This document shows positions 41,087 through 47,496 of a stretch of 47,496 nt of DNA, in pieces (within the stretch, counting starts at the first letter, position 1; every line of letters starts with the position of its first letter). The stretch is from contig SFLG01000008.1 of the NCBI GenBank assembly GCA_004553485.1, positions 1-47,496 on the forward strand, read 5' to 3'. The notes under the pieces are model-generated. The model searched no databases and was not told the DNA's origin. It worked only from the letters and a program-made list of their open reading frames with translations. The DNA comes from Bacteroidales bacterium (GTDB lineage Bacteria; Bacteroidota; Bacteroidia; Bacteroidales; Muribaculaceae). A program made the position numbers and the translations under genes.

Positions 41087-41687
41087 ACGAGAAGGAACAG
41101 CAGTTGTCATACCCGTTCCACAGAGTTATTCGGATGTAGCGACTCTGATTAAGAGCGATTATTTTCGCAATGGAGGTCAAATACTTCCGGTTTATAAAAT
41201 TTGGCTAAAAACACTGTTGTGGGGCGGTGCCACTTATGTTCTGTTCTGGTATAGAGTTGCTTCGTATAGAAAAGGCTGGCTGCGCGTTTTTGCAGATTTT
41301 ATGCGTAAAAGAGGTGTTGTAAAATATGGTTTACAAATTTCGAGCAGAACAAAAATTGGCTATGGATTTCTTATTCAGCACAGTTTTGGCACAATCGTGA
41401 ACCCAGATACCGTTATTGGCAATAATGTTACTTTGATGCAGTTTGTAAACATAGGGACATCGAAAGCAAACGCCGCCTTGATAGGAGATTGCACAAATAT
41501 TTTTCCGATGACGTGTATAGTGAACGATGTTGTTATCGGAAAAAATGTAACTATAGGCTCCGGATCAGTAGTAACAAGGAGCATACCCGCTAATGCCACT
41601 GCTGTCGGTTCTCCGGCAAGAGTAATAAACTACGATAACCCGGCCAAATATATCGGTAATAAATGGCCCGTCCCTGACGTGGATTAA
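41067..41687 (+). CDS. Serine acetyltransferase-like hexapeptide transferase
   Basis: The protein has 206 residues. The C-terminal half is a left-handed beta helix (ISSRTKIGYGFLIQHSFGTIV, IGNNVTLMQFVNIG, VVIGKNVTIGSGSVVTRSIPA) close to serine acetyltransferase-like enzymes found in polysaccharide loci. The N-terminus is a helical segment with a hydrophobic part (LLWGGATYVLFWYRVASY). It lacks the long N-terminal domain of CysE, so it probably O-acetylates a sugar. It overlaps the genes on both sides. Confidence 0.85.
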   Translation: MEHVKIEREGTAVVIPVPQSYSDVATLIKSDYFRNGGQILPVYKIWLKTLLWGGATYVLFWYRVASYRKGWLRVFADFMRKRGVVKYGLQISSRTKIGYGFLIQHSFGTIVNPDTVIGNNVTLMQFVNIGTSKANAALIGDCTNIFPMTCIVNDVVIGKNVTIGSGSVVTRSIPANATAVGSPARVINYDNPAKYIGNKWPVPDVD

Positions 41688-42889
41688 TGAAGCCCAAAAT
41701 CTTCATAGCAATACATTATATGGAGATAGGAGGAGCTGAGAGCTCTCTTATCGGACTCCTCGAGGCGTTAGACCCTGCCAGGGTTGATGTCGACCTCTTT
41801 GTGTACGCCCACCACGGACTGTTTATGAAGGCAATTCCGGATTATGTAAACTTGCTGCCGGAAAATAAGATATGGGCACTGTATGAAGAGCCACTCTCCA
41901 AGGTTATAAAGAAGTGTCGTTTCAAGATGGCTTTTGCGCGTCTTATGGCAAAATATAAGGCATATAAGTTCTACAAAAAAAATAAGTCGGATTTGGAGTG
42001 TCTTGCCGCATTCAGTTATGTGGGCAAGGAGGTCGCCAAAATCGTCCCAAAACTAAATCTGCCAAAATACGATCTTGCCATATCCTATCTCAATCCACAC
42101 GATTTTGTACTTAAACACGTTGATGCCAAGAAAAAAATTTGTTGGATTCACACTGACTACAGCCGGATATCGATAGATGTCGAAGCCGAATTGCCCGTGT
42201 GGGGTGCTTATGACAGAATTGTATCGATAAGTCCTCTTGTGACCCAATCATTCATTTCATTATTCCCGTCGCTTGAAGACAAGATTCTTGAATGTGAAAA
42301 CATGCTCCCCAAAAGATATATTCTGAAAAGAGCTGATGAAAGGTGCGAGCTTGTCGATAAGGCAATACGGGGCGATGTCGTCAATTTATGCTCGATAGGG
42401 CGTATAAGTTATGCCAAGAATTATGACAATATCCCTTATATCGCAAAAAAGCTTAAAGATGACGGACTTAAATTCCGCTGGTTCATAATCGGGCCGGGTA
42501 ACCATGAGGAGATTGATATACTGTCGAAGCAGCTTGGGGTAGCCGAGGAAGTCGTTTTTATGGGCGAGACGTCAAACCCTTACGCATGGCTAAAGGCTTG
42601 TGACATATATGTGCACCCTTCTCGTTACGAGGGGAAGAGCATTGTAGTTCGTGAGGCTCAAGTGTTATGCAAGCCTGTAGTTATAACCAATTACCCAACT
42701 GCAAAAAGTCAGATTAACGATGGCGTTGATGGTATAATCTGTGACATGAGCAATGATAAAATTGCCGAGGCGATTATTGAGTTAATCAGTAATCGTGAAA
42801 AGAAGAATGAAATCATATCAAATCTATGCCGGAATAATTTTACCGGAATTGATGATGTTAATCAAATCTACCGCTTATTAAATGACTGA
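41687..42889 (+). CDS. GT4 family glycosyltransferase
   Basis: The protein has 400 residues of the GT-B fold. It starts with KIFIAIHYMEIGGAESSLIGLLEAL, the GGAE loop of family 4. The C-terminal nucleotide-sugar domain shows NLCSIGRISYAKNYDNIPYI, VVFMGETSNPYAWLKACDIYVHPSRYEGKSIVVREAQ in pieces, with the EGKSI-x4-EA motif that holds the donor. It should add one sugar to the lipid-linked repeat unit. Its ATG overlaps the stop of the previous gene by one base. Confidence 0.93.
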   Translation: MKPKIFIAIHYMEIGGAESSLIGLLEALDPARVDVDLFVYAHHGLFMKAIPDYVNLLPENKIWALYEEPLSKVIKKCRFKMAFARLMAKYKAYKFYKKNKSDLECLAAFSYVGKEVAKIVPKLNLPKYDLAISYLNPHDFVLKHVDAKKKICWIHTDYSRISIDVEAELPVWGAYDRIVSISPLVTQSFISLFPSLEDKILECENMLPKRYILKRADERCELVDKAIRGDVVNLCSIGRISYAKNYDNIPYIAKKLKDDGLKFRWFIIGPGNHEEIDILSKQLGVAEEVVFMGETSNPYAWLKACDIYVHPSRYEGKSIVVREAQVLCKPVVITNYPTAKSQINDGVDGIICDMSNDKIAEAIIELISNREKKNEIISNLCRNNFTGIDDVNQIYRLLND

Positions 42890-43865
42890 CCGTATTGTCT
42901 ATTTGGATGTAATCAGGATAACCGCGATGTTACTTGTGGTGGCCTGTCATTGCTTTGGTGATATCGCGAATGTATCACCGGCATTAGTTTCCTTGCTTAC
43001 ATATATAGAGATGCCGTGTATCGGCCTCTTCTTAGCCATATCAGGTGCCTTAATATTACCGGTTAAGACTTCGACAGACTTATTTTTGAAAAAGAGGTTG
43101 AATAAAATTATAGTTCCGACTGTAATTTGGTCATTTATATTATTAGCTATCCGCAGTAAATTGACTCTCTGTAATATCCTGGGGATTTGTTTTTATCCGG
43201 CGGGAAGTGGTATTCTATGGTTCATTTATACAATCATTGGTTTGTATCTGATTAGTCCTGTTATAAGTCCATGGTTGGAAAGAGCACCACAAAAGTTAAT
43301 ACAACTATATCTTCTGCTTTGGGCTTTTACTTTATGTTTTCCTATAATCGGTAACTGGATTCATACCGATATGTCTCAAGGAGGATGGGCATATTATTGT
43401 TCGGGATATCTAGGCTATTATGTTCTGGGGTTCTATCTTCATAAATATGGTGTCAGATTACGCGTTGCAACAATATTTTACGCTGTTTTGCTGTGTATTA
43501 TGGTCGCAGTCAAAATCTGGTATCCCCAAATTGCATTATATAATAACTCATGGTATCTCTCGATTTTCGGGGCAGGCGGAGTCTTGTTTTATTGGGTTAT
43601 ACTTAAATACATTTCGGATAGATTTATACATGTAAATTGGGTTAAGCCTATAGCTCTGATTTCAAATTTGACATTTGGTATTTATTTTATCCACATTATT
43701 TTAGTCACCAATATAACACCTGAAATTAATCTTCCGAGTTTTAACTATCTGTTCGGTTACGTCGCAAGAGTCGCATTTACTTTTATTTGCGCTCTGTTGA
43801 TTTCGTGGATATTGAGTTTCCTGCCCTTCGCAAATTATTTAATCGGATTCAGACAAAAAAAATGA
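42882..43865 (+). CDS. Acyltransferase-3 family membrane protein, second
   Basis: The protein has 327 residues and about ten helices. RIVYLDVIRITAMLLVVACH gives the family start with its His. MPCIGLFLAISGALIL and LWFIYTIIGLYLISPVI follow. It is clearly different from the one at 40127. It probably O-acylates a sugar of the same polymer. It overlaps the gene before by 8 bp and the gene after by 4 bp (ATGA). Confidence 0.88.
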   Translation: MTDRIVYLDVIRITAMLLVVACHCFGDIANVSPALVSLLTYIEMPCIGLFLAISGALILPVKTSTDLFLKKRLNKIIVPTVIWSFILLAIRSKLTLCNILGICFYPAGSGILWFIYTIIGLYLISPVISPWLERAPQKLIQLYLLLWAFTLCFPIIGNWIHTDMSQGGWAYYCSGYLGYYVLGFYLHKYGVRLRVATIFYAVLLCIMVAVKIWYPQIALYNNSWYLSIFGAGGVLFYWVILKYISDRFIHVNWVKPIALISNLTFGIYFIHIILVTNITPEINLPSFNYLFGYVARVAFTFICALLISWILSFLPFANYLIGFRQKK

Positions 43866-44590
43866 TACCCCAAATTATTCATTATTGTTGGTTAAGTGGT
43901 GATCCCATTCCTGAAAATTTACAAAAGTGGATGGCCACGTGGAAGGAGAAATTGCCCGGTTGGGAATTTCGTCTGTGGGACAAGAACCGATTTGACATCA
44001 ACCGTGTTGAATGGGTGCGTCAGGCATACGAGGCCAAAAAATATGCCTTTGCAGCCGATTATATCAGACAATATGCAGTTTACAACTATGGCGGCTTCTA
44101 TATGGACATGGATATTGAAGTGGTCAAGAATCTCGACAATCTGCTATCGCGTCCTTATGTACTTGGTGCCGAAACCGAATATAGTGTTGAGGCAGGTGTG
44201 TTCGGCGCAGAGAAAGAAAGCCCTATAATTAAGGCTTGTCTTGACTGGTACGAGGGTAAATCTTTTATAAACAAGGACGGTACACTTAATATGTACGGTT
44301 GTCCTTGGGTTATGATGGAGTCGATATCAGAAAAATATAAAGTGCGGATAACTCCCGAGTTCGAGGAGAGTGAAGACACGGTATGCCTGCTCCCGAGGGA
44401 CTTCCTCACTGCTAAATCTTCGGAGACCGGTGTGGTAACGAAAACCAGGAACACGATTACGGTGCATCATTTCGCCGGTAGTTGGCTGAATCTTACTACA
44501 TGGGGCAGAACGAAACATAGAATCAAAGCAATAGCCGGAAAAATCTTTGGCGAGAAATTTATAATATTAGTTAATAAGATTATTCATTAG
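43862..44590 (+). CDS. GT32 family glycosyltransferase (DXD type)
   Basis: The ATG at 43862 gives 242 residues and starts at the conserved IPQIIHYCWLSGDPIP. WEFRLWDKNRFD and the metal-binding GGFYMDMDIEVV (the DXD motif) are typical of family 32 enzymes, such as capsule galactosyl- or mannosyltransferases. An in-frame upstream ATG at 43787 lies within the previous gene and is less likely. The C-terminus ends in a basic helix. Confidence 0.9.
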   Translation: MIPQIIHYCWLSGDPIPENLQKWMATWKEKLPGWEFRLWDKNRFDINRVEWVRQAYEAKKYAFAADYIRQYAVYNYGGFYMDMDIEVVKNLDNLLSRPYVLGAETEYSVEAGVFGAEKESPIIKACLDWYEGKSFINKDGTLNMYGCPWVMMESISEKYKVRITPEFEESEDTVCLLPRDFLTAKSSETGVVTKTRNTITVHHFAGSWLNLTTWGRTKHRIKAIAGKIFGEKFIILVNKIIH

Positions 44591-44732
44591 CTCAAAATTA
44601 GTTTATTAGCATAACACGAAGGCTTGATGTATATATTACTTTGAGCATATAATCAGATTAACCGATAATAATTGAATTAAGCCATCATACTTGTTCCAAA
44701 CACGGACGTCTTGGAATAAAATCTGACAAACA

Positions 44733-45833
44733 ATGGTTCCCGCATCATTTTATCATCCGATATTCCTATATCTTGTATTAACGCTAACGTTTGTAGCCAG
44801 TTGCAGAACCTACCCAATGAGTTTCAGACTTATTGACAGGCCACGTAGTTGGGTGTCTATAATCCCTCCTTTCTTGTTGTGTCTGATTTTGGCATTATTT
44901 ATTGGTGGTAGACCTATTTCCGGGGCCTATTTCTGTGATACATCAAATTATGCGCAGATGTTTTATCTAATGAGAGCCAATCTTTCCCTACCAGGTGATG
45001 ATGGAGAATGGATTTGGAACCAGTTTATGTACTTTTGCGCTCATAGGATGGATGTGTCGCAATACTTAACTATTATATGTTTGGGATATTTCGGATTTAC
45101 CTTGTGGGCTTGCCAGAGATTCGCACCAAACAACGTGTGGATAATGATGCTTTTTAATTTAGCGGCATTCTCTTTCTTTACCTATAGCACTAACGGCATA
45201 CGTAACGGCCTTGCATGTGCAATAACTCTTGTGGCAATATCGTATCTGGTGGCAAATAAACGCAACTTAGTAATGGCGTGCACTTTAGCTTTTATAGCCG
45301 TAAATATCCATCGATCAACGTCCTTACCTTTGCTTATGGCCTTTATCTCGACTTACTGTATAAGATCGTTTAAGGTCGCTTATACATTCTGGATTTTATC
45401 GATTCTCATAAGCCTTGTGGCCGGAAGCGCTGTGACATCTCTTTTTGCCGGTCTTGGTTTTGATGATCGTGTATCTTACCTCCAGGAGGAGGCCAGTAGT
45501 GAGATGTTTAGTCATACAGGTTTCCGGTGGGACTTCCTTCTTTACAGCATGATGCCGATTGTTTTGGGATATTATATCGTAATGAGACGCGGGATCCGAA
45601 ATGCCACGTATGAGTTTTTGCTGAACACATATACCCTTTCAAATGCGTTTTGGGTAATGGTTATTCGTGCGAACTATTCAAACCGGTTCGCCTATCTATC
45701 ATGGTTTATGTATCCGATGGTCCTTGCCTATCCTCTTCTTAAAATGAATGTATGGGATAAGCGACAGGGCGAGGCGTTATCGCTGATTATGTTTATGCAT
45801 GCCGCATTTACATGGTTTATGAGTACAATATAA
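44733..45833 (+). CDS. wzy: EpsG-family polymerase (Wzy-like)
   Basis: The protein has 366 residues and about ten to eleven helices. The pattern fits the EpsG/Wzy group: DTSNYAQMFY in the first large loop, AFSFFTYSTNGIRNGLACAI with the conserved NGIR, then VNIHRSTSLPLLMAF. It should join repeat units on the periplasmic side and thus set chain length together with export proteins not seen here. It lies 142 bp after the GT32 gene, a gap with no gene and no clear promoter. Confidence 0.8.
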   Translation: MVPASFYHPIFLYLVLTLTFVASCRTYPMSFRLIDRPRSWVSIIPPFLLCLILALFIGGRPISGAYFCDTSNYAQMFYLMRANLSLPGDDGEWIWNQFMYFCAHRMDVSQYLTIICLGYFGFTLWACQRFAPNNVWIMMLFNLAAFSFFTYSTNGIRNGLACAITLVAISYLVANKRNLVMACTLAFIAVNIHRSTSLPLLMAFISTYCIRSFKVAYTFWILSILISLVAGSAVTSLFAGLGFDDRVSYLQEEASSEMFSHTGFRWDFLLYSMMPIVLGYYIVMRRGIRNATYEFLLNTYTLSNAFWVMVIRANYSNRFAYLSWFMYPMVLAYPLLKMNVWDKRQGEALSLIMFMHAAFTWFMSTI

Positions 45834-45851
45834 TTAAAGATTATCCCAAGC

Positions 45852-46748
45852 ATGAAAACACTGACAGTATTCACGCCGGCCTACAACCGGGCGCATACCA
45901 TTGGCCGCACATACGAGAGTCTTTTGCGACAGACCTGCAAGGACTTTGAGTGGCTGGTGATTGACGATGGGTCGACCGATAATACCCGTGAGCTTGTCGA
46001 AGGGTGGATAAAGGAGAGCATGATCCTCATCCGTTATATCTACAAGGAAAATGGAGGTCTTTATACAGGATATAATACAGCATACGCAAATATCGATACC
46101 GAGCTGTCGGTTTGTATCGATTCGGATGATTATATGCCGGATGACGCAGTAGAGCTGATTATCGATCATTGGCGAAAGTTTGGAGGAGAAAAGTATGCGG
46201 GTATTACAGGCTTGGACTTTCTGTTGAACGGAGAGCCTATCGGCGGCTATTTCCCATCGGATTTCAAGGAAGGATATCTGATTGACTATAGAAGAAAATA
46301 TCAGCACCATGGTGATACGAAACAAGTTATGCGCACCGACATTATGAAGAGTGTGGCTCCAATGGTCGGATTTGACGGTGAAAAAAATTTCAACCCCATA
46401 TATCTGTTGATGCAGGCCGATCAACTGCTGCCATCCCTGTTCTTAAACAAAAATCTGTGCTATGTCGAGTACCAGACCGGGAAGGACAGCATGAGTGCCG
46501 GGATTTTCAAACAATATCTTAACTCGCCGAACTCATTTGCCAAAATGCGCCTTTTGGAAATGACATTAAAACGAAATACCTGGCGTAATTTACTGAGGGT
46601 TGCCATTCATTACAACTCTTCTACCATAATAGCAAAGGACAAAAAATGGCTTAGCAAATCGCCGCGGAAAATGCTTACTATTGCTACCCGCCCTATGGGT
46701 TGGCTCCTTTCACGATATATAAAATACCGGGCAAAAAATTATATATGA
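45852..46748 (+). CDS. GT2 family glycosyltransferase
   Basis: The protein has 298 residues. LTVFTPAYNRAHTIGRTYESL, WLVIDDGSTDNTRELV and VCIDSDDYMPDDAVE show the GT-A fold with its metal motif. The segment YQHHGDTKQVMRTDIMKS near 150-170 is usual in this subfamily of capsule enzymes. Donor and acceptor are unknown. Its stop overlaps the ATG of the next gene (ATGA). Confidence 0.92.
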   Translation: MKTLTVFTPAYNRAHTIGRTYESLLRQTCKDFEWLVIDDGSTDNTRELVEGWIKESMILIRYIYKENGGLYTGYNTAYANIDTELSVCIDSDDYMPDDAVELIIDHWRKFGGEKYAGITGLDFLLNGEPIGGYFPSDFKEGYLIDYRRKYQHHGDTKQVMRTDIMKSVAPMVGFDGEKNFNPIYLLMQADQLLPSLFLNKNLCYVEYQTGKDSMSAGIFKQYLNSPNSFAKMRLLEMTLKRNTWRNLLRVAIHYNSSTIIAKDKKWLSKSPRKMLTIATRPMGWLLSRYIKYRAKNYI

Positions 46749-47496
46749 GAATCTTATTCTGTACCGGTTCGATAGGTGTGATCGGTGGCATTGAACGTGT
46801 CACAATAGTCAAGGCTAATGCCTTCGCTGAAGCTCTGGGGGCCGAAAATGTAGCTATATGTTTCACTGACCGAGGGAATTATCCCACCACTATACATCCT
46901 TTGTCACCAGGTATAAAGGTATATGATTTACAAACGCCATATTGGCAGTTCACATCAGCCGGGGCATTACTTAAAGGATTTATCCCAAATGTCTTGCGCA
47001 CGCGTAAAGCTATTATTAACGTCGTGCGTGATTTTCAACCGGATGTCATCATCAGTACCGGCTCTTACGAGAAATTTGCTTTGGCGTTGATTCCCAAGAG
47101 TAGACTCCGTGACCTTACGGGCAAAACGGCAATTAAAGTTCGTGAGTTTCATTTTAATTCTAATTATCGGTCTATTGAGGCATCGTCTTTCACAAAAAAA
47201 GTTTCTGCGAGACTCGCCGAGTCGTTTGAAAAGCATGTCCTGTCCCGTTTTTACGACAAGTCGTTTTTACTTACAAAGTCCGATTTGACAGAAAACATGA
47301 AAAATCAGAAGGGTAGGTTTGACTATATGTACAATCCCACGTCTTTTCAAGTAGGCGGCCGGACAAATAAAATCGACAATAAGACGGTAATCGCAGCGGG
47401 CCGCTTTGTCTATCAAAAGAATTTTGAGGCGCTTATTGAAATATGGCATGACGTGTATAAAATACACCCCGACTGGAAACTTAGAATTGTGGGTGA
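46745..47496 (+). CDS. GT4 family glycosyltransferase, 5' part
   Basis: The ATG at 46745 overlaps the previous stop, and the frame stays open to the window edge, giving 250 residues. The start MRILFCTGSIGVIGGIERV is the GT4 GGxE loop. FQPDVIISTGSYEK and VIAAGRFVYQKNFEALIEIW are the linker and the start of the donor-binding domain. The donor-binding EGFG-type motif would lie beyond the edge. Polysaccharide genes probably continue to the right. Confidence 0.9.
   Translation, partial: MRILFCTGSIGVIGGIERVTIVKANAFAEALGAENVAICFTDRGNYPTTIHPLSPGIKVYDLQTPYWQFTSAGALLKGFIPNVLRTRKAIINVVRDFQPDVIISTGSYEKFALALIPKSRLRDLTGKTAIKVREFHFNSNYRSIEASSFTKKVSARLAESFEKHVLSRFYDKSFLLTKSDLTENMKNQKGRFDYMYNPTSFQVGGRTNKIDNKTVIAAGRFVYQKNFEALIEIWHDVYKIHPDWKLRIVG

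Noticed and set aside
32608..47496. Genomic island with integrase or insertion sequence next to the tRNA genes
   Set aside because: No integrase, transposase or repeated tRNA 3' end was found in the window; the composition change starts inside wzx, not at a tRNA.

Overview
The window looks like chromosomal DNA of a Bacteroidales bacterium, possibly from a high-GC gut family such as Muribaculaceae. Support comes from promoter boxes of the form TAnnTTTG (for example 9584-9591, 17438-17445, 30986-30993), secreted proteins with type IX-like C-terminal tails, the PorG/UppS/BamA/Skp/Skp gene order, an UpxY-type antiterminator ahead of a polysaccharide locus, and Bacteroidales-restricted families (DUF6242, DUF6089). 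The family-level placement is inference.

The left two thirds (about 1-30460) is GC-rich housekeeping DNA. It begins with the 5' end of a CoA-disulfide-reductase-like gene on the minus strand. Plus-strand genes follow: a 3'-5' exonuclease, a small membrane protein, a secreted GHL10-type glycosidase, an RluB-type pseudouridine synthase with a long disordered NRQGGY-repeat N-terminus, a secreted phosphodiester glycosidase, and asnS. A minus-strand operon reads rpoN, a PAP2-like membrane protein, ispG, an M16 peptidase. It is divergent from ribD. Next comes an envelope operon: DUF6242 lipoprotein, PorG-like barrel, uppS, bamA, skp, skp. Two minus-strand genes close this part: a 1159-residue secreted protein and a YbdG-like mechanosensitive channel. 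Many gaps between genes hold tandem repeats with a 9- or about 18-bp period.

The middle (30461-31860) is a regulatory and RNA region. Two identical tRNA-Gly(GCC) genes and a tRNA-Leu(GAG) gene lie between two copies of one palindrome. Tandem hairpin repeats and another near-palindrome then lead to the UpxY-like gene.

The right part (32608-47496, running off the end) is an AT-richer capsule or exopolysaccharide locus, all on the plus strand. It encodes a Wzx flippase, a TagD-like cytidylyltransferase, an FrhB-type iron-sulfur protein, GT2, GT4 and GT32 glycosyltransferases, LicD, an EpsG/Wzy-like polymerase and several acyltransferases. The most unusual block is 37729-41086: a DltA-like adenylating enzyme, a hexapeptide acyltransferase, a DltC-like carrier protein and an acyltransferase-3 membrane protein. 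With the TagD- and LicD-like enzymes this suggests a polymer bearing both aminoacyl and phosphodiester groups. Base composition changes sharply inside the first about 75 codons of wzx, which suggests that the serotype-specific part was exchanged by recombination within that gene.
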